DNA from: Rhizophagus irregularis | Taxonomy: Eukaryota > Glomeromycota > Glomeromycetes > Glomerales > Glomeraceae | Direction: 5' to 3' | Assembly (NCBI RefSeq): GCF_026210795.1 | Contig: NC_089455.1 | Location: 1,922,001-1,986,000, forward strand | Length of the DNA stretch: 64,000 nt | Part shown: piece after piece, positions 11,311-23,913 of the stretch | How positions within the stretch are numbered: the first letter of the stretch is position 1 | Layout: every line of letters starts with the position of its first letter | Notes under the pieces: generated by a model | Told to the model about the DNA's origin: nothing | What the model saw: only the letters and a program-made list of their open reading frames with translations | Database searches by the model: none | Program-made: the position numbers and the translations under genes

Positions 11311-12009
11311 ATGTCGACAATTCAAACGCATGCACAGACTTTAGCTTACGAGCAACAAAGAGCATTTGAAATTTTATCCAAAGCGTTAGAAGCCCTTGAA
11401 GGATACCTTGCCAAGACAGATCGCATGATTAATCGCCCACAAATCTATGGGACTAGTAAATGGATCAAGAGCGACAGTGGAAGTTCTTGGGATCTTCAAG
11501 AATGTTTTTTGATTCATTTGAACATATGCGGCATAACTTTCTCTCACAGAAATACGAATTTTCCTACCAAGCAACTCGTAAGGCAACAATTTTATACATG
11601 GCTTGCCAATTTGTGGAAGGATATTCCCGCCGAACAATGCCCACAGGACCTAGCTCATTTTTTGATTGAAATACATGATGTGCTAGATGGTGATAAAAGC
11701 AAGATCACCAAAGAAAATATAGAATACGATGCTAGTAATAATGAAACACAACCTTCAGCCGAAATGTATAATGACTCCTTCTTTGATTATCAACAACAAA
11801 TTCATAAAGTTGACTTACAAAAAGAATCTTTGGGTAATAAGACTTCTAGCGAAGTAGAACTGCAAGGAAAATTTAGTGGAGGAAAAGAAGAAGAGGAGAA
11901 AGGAAAGATTATTTTTGAAATAATTGAAAAAAAATACCGTAAGGAACATAAAGCCTATCCTTTATTTATTCCTTATGATAAAAGACAGCAACAATCATAT
12001 TTAATTTGA
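11311..12009 (+). CDS. Uncharacterised protein, 232 aa, apparently intact
   Basis: A single open exon from ATG (preceded by GACGACGAG) to TGA. The N-terminal half (1-130) is compact and mixed in composition, with HAQTLAYEQQRAFEILSKAL helix, then SKWIKSDSGSSWDLQECFLI, a FYTWLANLWKDIPAEQCPQD segment and LAHFLIEIHDVLDGDKSKI. The C-terminal half is Glu/Lys/Gln-rich and probably disordered, ending RQQQSYLI. No signal peptide, no membrane segment, no family recognised. Intact frame and less AT-biased codon use than the flanks support a real gene. A 3' region of about 800 bp without genes follows. Confidence 0.6.
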   Translation: MSTIQTHAQTLAYEQQRAFEILSKALEALEGYLAKTDRMINRPQIYGTSKWIKSDSGSSWDLQECFLIHLNICGITFSHRNTNFPTKQLVRQQFYTWLANLWKDIPAEQCPQDLAHFLIEIHDVLDGDKSKITKENIEYDASNNETQPSAEMYNDSFFDYQQQIHKVDLQKESLGNKTSSEVELQGKFSGGKEEEEKGKIIFEIIEKKYRKEHKAYPLFIPYDKRQQQSYLI

Positions 12010-12800
12010 AAATGATAAACTTCTTTGAAATGAGGATTCACCAAGAAAAAGTATAGCTTTGCAATTTATATCGAGAAAGGAGTCAGTATTCCTTCTCTAA
12101 ACTATTTTATACAATAACATTTCGTCCATAATGAGGCTTTTTATCAAACATGCTATCACTTATATATGTTTATGGATCTGTCCGCATGGTAATAATGGCA
12201 ATAGATGTGATACAATGTATATTATTTTTTCCGTGTATGAAATAAAAATGGACAAAATTTTTACTGTCACATTTTGAATGTATACATTTTTGTTCGTGCT
12301 TGTATCATTTTTTATTAATAATAATGGCTTCCACCAGTTATACATACTAATTTTAATAACTAGTGAATTTTTCGTGTTTCGCATCATCTTGAAAAAGAGT
12401 TTATTGAATGTCTCACGATCAGTATGCAAATATATTCACTCGAATTCAATATTTCGTAATAAAAAATCTAGCTTTGATTTTATAAAGAAAATGTTCATGT
12501 GTAAATTTTAGACAAAAAGAAACCCATTTAAACCCATTTAAACAAAAATTTGAAAAGTAATCATATAGTTACGATTAATTCTATAAATATTAAAATTGCG
12601 ATATAAATTTCCCATCTTCACATTTCTTCACTTTTTTGGAGTAAAAGTAGTTGATACATTATTGTTTCTAAGGTTAATAAAATTAAATTCTAAAATTACT
12701 TGATGGATATTAGGAGATATTAGGTCTATTATCTGGTTTGTGCTGCCAACATTCTAATAAAATAAAGTAAAAAATGATTGTAAAAATGCTACAGAAAATT
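12010..12800. other. AT-rich intergenic sequence
   Basis: Only hydrophobic chance ORFs; nothing else recognised. Confidence 0.5.
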
Positions 12801-12813
12801 ATTATTCTTTGTT

Positions 12814-13146
12814 TTATACTTTTATAAAGTACAAGAAATTTATCATTTGTGTTTTAACAGGTTCTTCTCTAACACCATTACAAATTTTAATGAAAGGATA
12901 TTTGCATTTCGTTTTTTTTTCAAAGTCAAGAGGTGATTTTTGACTTGTTAACTTCCAGAATAATACTCCCAAGCTAGATATATCAGGTTTTTTGAATATG
13001 TGATATGGATGAATCTCAAAAAATTTAGGATCCATGTAAGGCATTACACAGCAGTATTATAACTAGTATAGAGATAAATGACCAATTTAATCACATTTAG
13101 TATACTTACAAGATCCCTATGTGTGATTCCCCTATCATCATATAAC
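12814..13146 (-). pseudogene. Protein kinase C-lobe relic
   Basis: Minus strand 13146-13110 reads YDDRGITHRDL, the catalytic-loop HRD, followed by a donor-like GTAAGT. After a gap, 13044-12840 reads MPYMDPKFFEIHPYHIFKKP, DISSLGVLFWKLTSQKSPLD and ICNGVREEP: the activation-segment end, the DxxSLGVxFWxL F-helix and the PF/NGxRE region common in Glomeromycotina tyrosine-kinase-like families. The DFG exon between them and the entire N-lobe are missing, so it cannot be active. Confidence 0.7.
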
Positions 13147-13192
13147 CATAACATCAGGAGTTGTATTTTTTATAGAGTCTATGTAAAATCTA

Positions 13193-13373
13193 CCCAGTAA
13201 AAAGTTCTTGTACCAAATATAGGCCAATTATGAAATGAGCCCATTCGGTATAAAATTTGGCCATATTTATTTTAATTTTATCCCATTTATGGTCCAATTT
13301 TTTGTACCAAAAGGGCTCATGTATAAATTCAATACAAACCTAATATGAATTCAGTACAGGACTTTTTACTGGG
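13193..13373. mobile_element. MITE, 181 bp, 3-bp CTA duplication
   Basis: Inverted ends CCCAGTAAAAAGTTCTTGTAC / GTACAGGACTTTTTACTGGG; flanking CTA at 13190-13192 and 13374-13376. No ORF. Superfamily uncertain (3-bp duplication fits CACTA or Harbinger types). Confidence 0.75.
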
Positions 13374-13510
13374 CTATAATTCTATATATATCCAATGTAA
13401 ATTTATTATATAAATTTTTATAAATCTGTGATATAAATGAGTAATTTATTTATTTTTTATATAATTGTAGAAATATTGTAAGGATTTTATATAAGAAAAT
13501 TTCTAAGTTT

Positions 13511-13746
13511 ACATGGGGTGTTTGTACATGAGTCATATAAATATAATTTTTAATAGACTAATTTTTTGTTTTTTAATTTGAAATTGAATGCTACTGACAT
13601 TATACTCTTTGACTTTTTATTCTTATTATATTACAGATAAATATATGTATTTTCACCTGCTCTGCAAGTTTACTTAAGGCATTAAAGAAGGTTTTGAATG
13701 CCATTTTTAATCTACTAATATGACCCGTATTTAAACACCCCACGTA
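13511..13746. mobile_element. Possible short inverted-repeat element
   Basis: ACATGGGGTGTTT at 13511 is mirrored by AAACACCCCACGT at 13734-13746, with GAGTCATAT / TGACCC matching further in. No clear target duplication. Confidence 0.4.
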
Positions 13747-13749
13747 CAA

Positions 13750-14470
13750 ATAGAAATTGCCTTTATATAAAATTAACATAGATACAGAATCATTTAAATA
13801 TAAATTTACATATAAATTAAAGTTAAATAAATTTTATATAAATATTTTATATAAAATTCATTGCATGAATATAGAATTATAAATATAGATCTATATATAA
13901 TTTATGATTAAATAAATGTTATGCAAATATTTTACATGTATATGATATATAAAAAATTTTATTATAATAATATATCTATATTTCTTTAACAGTTAAAGAT
14001 TTACAAACATACTTATGTAATATGAATCAATTCTATCAAATTGTAAATTATACAAATTAACATCATTTTCATATATAGACAGCCTAATCAGGATCCTGAA
14101 CAATAAATAAATATGTCAGATTTATATTTGCATAACGATCATAAGAAATATTATTCTCATGTAAGATTTTCATTTGCTTAACCAATAGTCTAATTTTAAA
14201 TTAGTTAGATTTATAGATGCGTAACAAACCATAAATTTAACTAAACTCGGTTATGAGTTTGCGTAGCAAATACCCAATTTGGCAATTATCATATTTTATA
14301 TATTTTAAATAATAAAAAAAAAGTTTGATGCATATTAATATCTTCTTTGTCTTTACATCTTATCGTTATCTATACATATACATCTTCATCTTTGCATATT
14401 TGTTATTTTTATTTTACATATTCACATTTTTTATGCATATTATGGGTGGTTGGAAATACTCAAAACAACG
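13750..14470. other. AT-rich, no gene seen
   Basis: ATATAAA-rich sequence; only hydrophobic chance ORFs. Confidence 0.5.
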
Positions 14471-15996
14471 TTTACAAACTGAAAACATCCATTTGTTGCC
14501 AAAGTTATACGTGTTAAAAAGGTAATTTGTATATGTGAAGTTGCAATAAAACTTAATAGGAAATATGACAAAGACTATATTAATCGCTATGCAAATGGTC
14601 CAGGATGCAAAAAAAATGAACAAAAAAGTATTTTGTACTTTTTTAATTCTATAAAAGCTGATAAAGAAGATGATGATAATGTAGATTCAGATGATGATTG
14701 AAATAATTGGAAAAGTGAGGTAGAAGATATAATGGATGATGATGATATTATTACAGTAGATGAAAATGAGGTTGAAATTAATGGAAAAAGAAATGCTAAT
14801 ATAGAGATTATCAGCCCAGCAATTACTAATAAAACTGGTAGAAAAAGAAAATCATGTTTAGGATTGTGTTCAGATTTAATTGCAAAATATGTTAATAGGA
14901 CACTGGCATATTATGGTGGAGCTTGTCGTGTTGAAGTAATTGCTAAAGAAATGTATCCTGAAAAATTTCCTAACAAATTTACAAGAAAAAAACTTAAACC
15001 ATCTCAGAAACGTGCATTAAACTGGAAAATTTATGTAGAATCTCGATGGCGTATTGATAAAGATTGTAAGTATTATTGTTTATATTTTTGTAATCTTTAT
15101 CGATCAATTAATGAATATCTTTTTCAAATATTGTTAATAGGTAATGCTGTACGTGCTAAGAAATGCACAGGATATTCTGATTCTGGAAAAACAATTTGTC
15201 ATGAATGTTATACACTCAAATACGATCCTATTTCAGCACATCGCCTTACTATACCAAAATCAGCACCCAAAAATCTTAAATTTACACCAAAATTCTATTT
15301 CGAGAATAATTCTTTAAAAAAATATTTGCAAAATTAGGATCTTCGTGAGATTTAGTCTATTATCAAGGATAATTATGATACAAATATATGGATTACATTA
15401 GCAGATAAGCAAACAAGGATGCATTTAAAGAAAAATCTGTATTTACAGGACTTTGTGAAGTAATGGTTCAAGCTGCAGTTCGTAAAGATAATAATAAAGG
15501 CAAGCAAAATATTCAATATAATGAAGATTTTACAAACTTTCTTATTATATTAGAAAGCTTTAGTACTCAGGCTTTTAATCTTTTTCGTCAAAATTTGGAA
15601 GGACGTACAATTCAAAATATACGGTATTTTTTACTTGCTTATTTATTAGTTAATCTTTAATATTTTCCCTAAAATAATTAACAATTTTCATAAAATTAGT
15701 AAACTTCGGGCTAATAATGAAGACACACTCACAAATCCTAACCTCTCATTTGAAAACGTTGCTAAATTTAAAAGGCTAATTGATATATTAAATTATCAGG
15801 AGCCTATTGTTGCTATGTCTGATAACACTAAGTTGAAGCCTGCTCTTCGTTATAATCCTGTTTTAGGCTGTATCATTGGATTAACACTATCAGTTGAACA
15901 AACTAAAATTAATGCATATGAGGATATTCAACCGATTATTAATGATATTAAAATAAAAAAAGCAATTGCGAAAGATGTGCGTGCTTATATATTGCA

Positions 15997-17548
15997 GGTA
16001 ATTGAGTGGTAATTATTGTTCATTTAAGCAATTACATAACGTAAATCATATGTGCCGATTTTTGGAATTAGTCTAAATTAAGATTTTTATAAAAATTTAA
16101 TATTTTAGTAAGATTAACATTACACAAATCTAAATTAAATATGTGTTACATATTTACGTAACTCAGATTTAATAAAAAATAAAAAAAAATTTTTTAATCA
16201 ATATTCAAAAATAACGGTAATAACCACTTCTTTTTCCCCATCACTCCCATCACTTTTCCATCATTTTTCTATTCACTTTTATTAAATATGACAAAAATGT
16301 TTATAAGCAAATATAGCAGTTATTTTTAAGTGGTAAGTAAAAGAAAAAACTTAATATTTTATATACATAGATAAGACATATTTTTTCATAATTTTTAGCT
16401 TTAATTTATTGTTTTTTCTTTGTAAAAAATACATGCAAATAAAAAATAATTATGATGTAAAATAGTTGTAAAATGAATAATAAGATATTCATTTTTTTTC
16501 AAAATAACTAATTATATATTTGTTTTTTATCTTTTAAAATTATTTTATTAGATTTATTCTACTAAAATCCTTAAATGGCAAATAAAATCTTTTAAATAAA
16601 GTAAAAGAATTTGGGATTCTCTTATGAAAGCATTTTTTAGTAAGAAATAAAATTTTCAGATCGGACTTTATGCAGGTGACAAAATCGTGCATTATTATTC
16701 CTGGAGATATGCTAACGTCATCATTTTACATTCATTTGAAAGCTGAGAATTTGCTCTATCGTAAGAATCAAAGATCAGGAAAATTGGATCACTGGATGAG
16801 GCGTAATTAACGATCAAAGTCAAATCAAATTTAAAAATTAAAAATAAATATATTAGACGTAATTATTCACAATCCAGTGATTCAATTCATTCGATTTTAG
16901 GCTTATTAGATAGACCTCAATTTTCTCTTTCAAATGAATATAATTTCATTTGTGTAGCTTGCATCTACAGGTATTTAATAAATTTTTTTATATCAGATTT
17001 TATCAAACTTATAAAATTTTATATTAATAATATAATTGATGATTCCTAAACATCTACATATATTAAACGAATTATTTTAAATTTATTTTAAAGATAAAAG
17101 TTGGCATCACCTTAGGGAGCAAAGATCATTCAAATTGAATCACTATATGTGAAGTAATTAATGATCAAATTTAGATAAAATTCAATAATATACTGAACGT
17201 GATTACTGAACAACTAGTGATTCAATTCACTTGATTTTAGATTCATTAGATAGATCTTGATTTTTTCTTTCAAATGAATGTAAATTTATTTGTATAGCTT
17301 ATTTCTACGAAGAATTATCAATGATTTTGTCATGAGAGTTATATTTGATCTTTTAAATTTTAATGATATCTTATATTAAAAAAAAATTAAAAATTATATA
17401 ATTAATTAGTTTTTTTTGCATTATCTGGTATAAATTTATTATTCTTATATAAATGATAATTTATATTTGCTTTAATAAAATTATTTTTGTGTAAAAAAAT
17501 TAGATTCCAAGGATCAGCCCATATGCAAATACTTACTATTCAATTTAT
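15997..17548 (+). other. Long intron with diverged repeats
   Basis: GTAATT at 15996 after ...RAYILQ and an AG before the IPLPNF exon at 17549 bound the intron. Inside, two degenerate direct copies (about 16740-16975 and 17105-17320) share GATCA, TCACTRKATG, GTGATTCAATTCA and CTTTCAAATGAAT. No gene. Confidence 0.5.
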
Positions 17549-18523
17549 TAGATACCATTGCCGAATTTCTCTCCAGTAGTTATTGCATTAATTGCCAATA
17601 ACGGAACTGATAATATGTTGACGATAACCAGCTTTTATCAAGAATTGTTAACTCAAATAGTGCCACAACTTAACCTTCCAATTTTATCAATTGGATCAGA
17701 TGGTGCTATTGTCAAATTTAAAGCTCAAGTTACAATTCAGTCGTATTCAACAGATGAACGGTTAACTTTTAAAAATAATAAACTTGGGGTTGATTTCAGC
17801 TGCCCAATTTTTTCAAAAGTAGAACCTGTTATTTGCGTACAAGACCCTAAGCACGCAAAAAAAACTGGCCGTAATGCAATTATGTCTGGTGTCCATCTTC
17901 TTACCCTTGGAAGTTCAACTGCATGATTTGAACAATTATTAAAATTGTCAAATCTTTCTAATTCTGTAATGTATTGTCATGATGTAATAAAGCTTGACTG
18001 TTAAGACGATGGTGTGGCGTATCGTGTATTTTGTTCAGGAAATTTACAAAATTGTCATGAAGCTCACGATACTGAAGAAGATATGCAAGGACTTTTTGTA
18101 TATCTTTTCATAATGGGTTAGATAAAAAATAATTTTGTTATAATTATTTAATGGTACTTTTTTTTCATTATTAAATTATAATTTGAAAATTAGGCGAACT
18201 TATTGATAGCTACTTAACCCGTGAAATAACTCCACTAAAAAGAATTATCGCTCTTTTCAAATTAGTGCGCCCATCCTGATCGTGTAACCATATGAAAATC
18301 TAATTAGATTTCCCAATTTTCGCGATTTTTAAACGAACCCTTCTAATAAATTTTTTTGCCATCTCTGATTTCTAATACTTTTTTAGTGATTTCACAAAGC
18401 TTCTACAGTAAAATACGCGTCTACTAAGTTTCAAGTATATTACTTACCAAATATTTACTGATTTTAAAACTATAAAGTTATTTGTTTGCGAAGATTTTCT
18501 TCTAAATATTTTTATCGGTTATT

Positions 18524-19717
18524 ATGGCTAAAACTTTAGCTGAGGATCTCAAATGGACGCATTATATTCTACATAATGATGGATATTCAAAAAGACAAAT
18601 AGCTAATCTACTTTATATTGGAGAAACGTTAGTTAAGAAAGTTATTCGAATATATATGCAAAGTGGGGTTGTGTAGTAAATCCGTGGAAACTTACACCAG
18701 GAAGAAAAAAAGTTTTTAGTAGAAGTGATATGAATGTAAGTATAATTTGAAATTGTAAATTAGACCAAATACTTGTTTGATAGTCAAACTTATATTATAA
18801 TTTGTGAATATTAGGTGTTGCGTGATATTGTTCATGAACATGTTGATTATTATCTTGATGAATATATTGAAGAAATGCAGGCACGAACTGGAAAACGTGT
18901 TTCTGTTTCAACTCTATGGAGATCATTGGCTTATTGTGGTATTACATGTAAAAAGGTATAGTATTATATGTAAAAAGATAAATTTTAGTTTTTTTTAAAA
19001 AAAATTAGCAAGAAAATAATAATTATTCAATTCATTATTATATAGTTACATAAAGCTGCTTCAGAAAGAAATGAATTGCTAAGAGGTGCATTTATTGCAT
19101 CTATAGGTCGCTATAGAATCGATCAATTGGTATTTATGGATGAATCATCGAAAGATGAACGTACTTCAACACGTTTTTATGGCTATTCTGAAATCAATTC
19201 AAAAGCAATAAAAAAGGTGATTTTCATTCGAGACAAAAGGTATACTCTTTTATCTGCATTAACAAAAAAAGGTATAATTGCTGTAAATATTATGGAGGGC
19301 AGTTGTACAAAGCAAAGGTTTAAGGAATTTGTCGTATCTCAAGTGGTATGTATACTATTAATTATATTATAATAACTAATTATACTATTTACTAATCAAA
19401 TTAATTTATAGTTGCCCCAAATGAATCCATTTCCATCTACAAATAGTGTTTTAGTCCTTGACAATGCTAAGATACATCACGATCAAGAACTCCTTGAATA
19501 TTTAGATGCATTTGGAGTAAAAGTTGAATTTTTACCTCCTTATTCACCGGATTTAAATCCTATAGAAACTGCTTTTTCTACGATCAAACAATTTTTACGA
19601 AGAAATAGATATTTTGTAGATACTAATTATAATCCTATTTATCCTTTACTTGTAGCTTGTTCTCAAATTACTCCTCAAATGGCAGAGGGTTATTTTAGAG
19701 GATCAGGATATTTTTAA
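18524..19717 (+). pseudogene. Tc1-like DD34E transposase, four exons, one frameshift
   Basis: Exons 18524-18735, 18815-18955, 19046-19345 and 19412-19717, with introns beginning GTAAGT, GTATAG and GTATGT. Exon 1 encodes the helix-turn-helix (DGYSKRQIANLLYIGETLVK). Exon 3 gives the first catalytic Asp in LVFMDESSKDERTSTRFYG. Exon 4 gives LVLDNAKIHHDQELLEYLD and FLPPYSPDLNPIETAFSTIK; Asp and Glu are separated by 34 residues, the Tc1 signature. A one-base shift near 18665 turns KWGCVVNPWKLTPGRKK into an early stop; otherwise it is complete to GSGYF-stop. The enzyme would cut and join at TA sites using the flanking repeats. Confidence 0.85.
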
Positions 19718-19816
19718 ATAAATAAAATTAAAATTTTATATTATAACCAAAATTCAAATTCAATTTATTAACAAAATTTGTAAATTTATACATTATATTG
19801 TAATAAAATAATACAA

Positions 19817-21453
19817 TTATTTATATTTTTTAGCAGCATCTCTAATGGTTTCAATATCTCCAATAGTTGTTACCCCACAAGCTTCAAATTGCGTATCATT
19901 CAATTTGTATAAATGTTTAACTCTAACTCTTTGCTTCTCAAATCCTTCCAGAAACTTAACGTAATAATCACCTGTTTCTTCAGCTTCATCTAATTGTTGT
20001 AAAAATTCGATCATTGATGGTAAAGTTTGGTGATTTACTAGAGTTGTTTGTAATGTTGATTGTAATGGGGATTGTTGTGATATTTGTTGTTGAAGAAGTT
20101 GAGGCGCAACTAATGCCTGAAATAAATTGGAAAAAAAAGGACTAATTGAATTTTGTAAATCATTAGAAAGTTGGGTAAAGTGGGTTGAGACCTGTTTTTG
20201 GTGTACGCAAATAAAGGATAGGTTGGTGGATCTTTAACTGATGCAAGTCCGTTAAGCTAAAATATTTAGATATTAATGTTAAATTAAAGTAATACTATTA
20301 AATAAATATATAGAAAACTGATCATTTCTATTGCCCAAGTTGAAAACATCATATTACTTATTTCAACATGAGGTTCACGATCTTTTAGACAATGCCTATT
20401 ATGCATGGAACACCAAGTTTCTCTTCGTAATTCTGTAACATTCTTTGCAATTCTTTGATCAAGCAAAGAAATATCTGAAATTTTAGGAACTTTATTTTTA
20501 TTATAAATATTTGGAATAGAGTCCTCGTCATGATCTACATCATCATCTGAATTAGTTTCCTAATTAAAAATATAGAATTAATTTTTTTAAGAATAAAAAA
20601 ATCAATAATAATTTAAAAATTACCTTTTTTTTCGCTTAACATCAACTTGTTTTTCTTTTTTATTCATAGTAATAGAAATAAGCATAACTTTTTTTGTGGC
20701 AACAAGTTTATTATATTCTGATTTGAAATTTTCGAAATCACGTACATCTACTAATAAAGTACCAGCTCCTTATGTCTTTTCTGACTTAAAAGAAACATTA
20801 TAGTCATTAGCATCAATTTTTTCATCTTTGAGAAGAGCTGTGATATTATTTTGAATTGAAAGTAAAAACTCATCTAATTCAGAGATTATAACTGAATAGT
20901 TTTTAGCTGGAAGAAAAGTACCGTCTGCCTTTTTTATAGATAGTTTGTAATTAACTTCTATTTCCAATTCAGTACTATCTTAATTTTCAGTTTCTGAATT
21001 GCTACGTTTGGATTTATTGTAAAATGTTGACCCATCTGACGTAGTACTTTCTTGTGAAATTTCAGTAGTAGATTCAACATTAATTATTTCAATGTTTTCT
21101 TCTAATTGTATCACATTTTCTGATGTACGAACTCTTTGTGAAGAGTTATTAGATTTAGATTTTTTATTAGATAAACGTTGGTAAGAACTATTACATATTG
21201 AACAGAATGAAAATTGAAAGCCTTTTGCTAAATCAAATCCATAAGCAAAGCTATCATTTTTATTTTTTATAAAATCTATTTGTTTAGGATTAGAAATAGG
21301 GTTAAAGACTCTTGTAAATGCGTTTTTAACGAGATTTGTTCAGTTTTTTCTGGATGGCTTAGCTGTTTTATTACAATCACATATTTCTATTTTCAAATTT
21401 ACCCCACAATAGAGACACTTTTGACATCCAAAACAAGTCCCAATTTTATACAT
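19817..21453 (-). pseudogene. Cys-rich N-terminus / SAM-like C-terminus protein, cargo of the Tc1-like element
   Basis: Start MYKIGTCFGCQKCLYCGVNL at 21453 with CxxCxxC and CDC motifs; FAYGFDLAKGFQFSFCSICN; a Ser/Asn-rich linker; LEIEVNYKLSIKKADGTFLP and LVDVRDFENFKSEYNKL (ubiquitin-fold-like, inference); an exon with WCSMHNRHCLKDREPHVEIS and FSTWAIEMI; a Gln-rich stretch; and a terminal LYKLNDTQFEACGVTTIGD-IRDAAKKYK that resembles a SAM domain. Stop at 19817-19819. Introns lie at about 20563-20625 and 20260-20283. At least three internal stops and one frameshift indicate a pseudogene. The CxxH...WA..I...PP pattern occurs in uncharacterised fungal proteins. Confidence 0.6.
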
Positions 21454-22100
21454 TTTCAACTATTTTTTTACGCGACAAAAAAATTCTAAACGCGAAATTA
21501 ACTATAAATTTTTTATTCTTGTGTAATCTTGTAATCATTGGCTAATTATTTGTTGATTGTCACGTGAAATTGAAAATCTTTTGAAAATCGATTCTCACAT
21601 AATGATACAACCCAAAAATCGCATAGTCGCACTAATTTGAAAAAGGCGATAAAATGTCAATGACATCCTTTTTCTTTTTACGATTTTGAAGAGAATATGT
21701 AACAAATATGAGTGAAAAGTATTCTAATTTTATTCTGTTAGCAAGAACTTTTTAGCTGATCAAAGTTTTGCAATTTTTGTTTCTCTTGCGGAGTCTATAG
21801 TTTTGTTGGTAAAAGCACATCAGGAATATTACCCAAATTATCCATTTTTACCATGGATGCATGGATCGGAGGCTTATGAACACTTTTTTGGCATAGCGCG
21901 TCAAATTAATTCTGATTTTAATTATTTAGAATTGTTACAATTAGTTCCAAAAATTTCTCAATGTACCAAAGCGTTAAGAACAAAAAATGTTACATTGGAA
22001 AAAGAAAAATCAGTTCGTGATGATAAGCAAGCATACTTTTAGTATTATTGTAATATTAATTATTATCTATTTACTAGTTTTAATGAAAGAAAGTAAAAAT

Positions 22101-23913
22101 TGGGGCTCTGATCAGTTTCAGTAATTACCAAACCAAACCGATCAGTTTCAGTATCGGAACGGTTTCAGTATTCTGATTTAATGAACTGAACCTTTCAGTA
22201 AATTTACCGATCGGTTTCGGTAACTTCGGTTTCGATATCGGTTTTGCAATTTACTGAACCGATTTACCAAACTGATATTTTCGGTATTAGTTTCGGTAAA
22301 TTTTACCGATCATTTTGGTAAATTTTACTGATCACTTCAGTAAATTTTACCGATCATTTTGGTAAATTTTACTGATCATTTCAGCAAATTTACCGAACTG
22401 ATTTGCTGAACGTTTTGTGATGTTGATAAAAAACGTCGCGAAATGTTTTTTTTGACAATTTAATAAAAAGCGCTTGTGGAAACGTTTTTATTAGTTAATT
22501 TATTTAAAAAAATGTTTCTTGTGTCAATGTTTTTTTTTTAATAATTTAATAAAAAGCGTTGTAAAAGCGCTTTTTATTAATTGAATTTATTTTTAAAAAA
22601 AGTAAAAAACGCTTTACGCATCGTTTTTTTTTAACAATTTAATAAAAAGCGCTATAAACGCGTTTTATTTGTTAATTAATTTTAAAAAAATGTTTCGCAA
22701 CATTTTTTTCATAAGCTTAATAGAAAAAACGTTTTCACAAGGCGCTTTTTTTTTGATAATTTAATAAAAAGCATTGCGAAACATTTTTTTAAATTAATTA
22801 AGCTAATAAAAAGCGCTTCGCAACATTTTCTATTAAGTTATGAAAAAAACGCGTTAAATTGAAGCGTTTTATTAGTTAATTTATTTAAAAAAAAGCGCTT
22901 CGCTAAGCGCTTTTTTAGTAACTTAATAGAAAAATGTTGCAAAAGCGCTTTTTTATTAGTTAATTAATTAAAAAAAGCGTTCTTTCAACATTTTTTCAAT
23001 AATTTAATAAAAACGCTATGTAAAGCGCTTTTATTTGTTAATTTATTAAAAAAAAGCGCTTTTGCAACATTTTTTCTATAATTTAATAGAAAACGTTGCG
23101 AAACGTTTTTTATTAGTTAATTAATTTAAAAAAAATGTTTCGCAACATTTTTTTTGATAATTTAATAAAAATGTTGCGAAAGCGTTTTTATTTGTTAATT
23201 TATTTAAAAAAAATGTTTCGCAAGCGTTTTTTCAATAACTTAATAGAAAACATTGCGAACGTTTTTTATTAGTTAATTAATTTTAAAAAAGCGTTTACTT
23301 CGCAACGTTTTTTCAATAACTTAATAGAAAGCGTTGTGAAATGTTTTTTATTAGTTAATTAATTAAAAAAAATGTTTCGCAACATTTTTTTCAATAATTT
23401 AATAAAAACGTTGTGAAACATTTTTATTTGTTAATTTATTTATAAAAAACGTTTCGCAACGTTTTTTTCAATAATTTTATTTGTTAATTTATTTAAAAAA
23501 AACGCTTTACAACGCTTTTTTGATAATTTAATAAAAACGCTAAACGCTTTTATTAATTAATTTATTTTAAAAAAATGTTTCGCAACATTTTTTTTGATAA
23601 TTTAATAAAAACGCTAGAAACGCTTTTTATTTGTTAATTTATTTTAAAAAAAACGTTTCACAACGTTTTTTTTCAATAACTTAATAGAAAACGTTGCGAA
23701 ACATTTTTTAATAAAAAACGTTGCGAAAACGTTAAAACTGAACCGATAATGAATCGGTAAATCAGTTCGGTTTTCGGTATTTACCGGTCGGTTTTGGTAT
23801 TGATGATTACTGAAACCGATTAGTTTCGGTAATTAACAATGCCGATACCAATCAATTTGGTTCGATTTCAGTTTTGGCAAAAACCATACTGAACTGAACC
23901 GATCGGAGCCCTA
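22101..23913. mobile_element. hAT-like element, TTTCGGTAAATTTACCGATC family, 1.8 kb of hairpins
   Basis: Ends TGGGGCTCTGATCAG / CCGATCGGAGCCCTA; target duplication GTAAAAAT at 22093-22100 and 23914-23921. GATCRGTTTCRGTA and complement repeat at both ends. The core 22430-23720 is a long array of hairpins built on GTTGCGAAACG / AAAAGCGCTT, separated by TTAGTTAATTTATTT or AATTTAATA. No ORF. It sits in an intron of the 14480-26709 gene. Confidence 0.88.

Larger units (their letters stand above)
18248..21649 (+). mobile_element. Tc1-like element with a cargo gene, 3.4 kb
   Basis: Terminal inverted repeats TCGCTCTTTTCAAATTAGTG / CACTAATTTGAAAAAGGCGA with TA target duplication at 18246-18247 and 21650-21651. 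Removing the element and one TA restores the host gene frame exactly (PLKRI-KMSMTSFFFLRF). It contains a DD34E transposase on plus and an unrelated Cys-rich/SAM-like gene on minus, arranged tail to tail. Confidence 0.88.
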
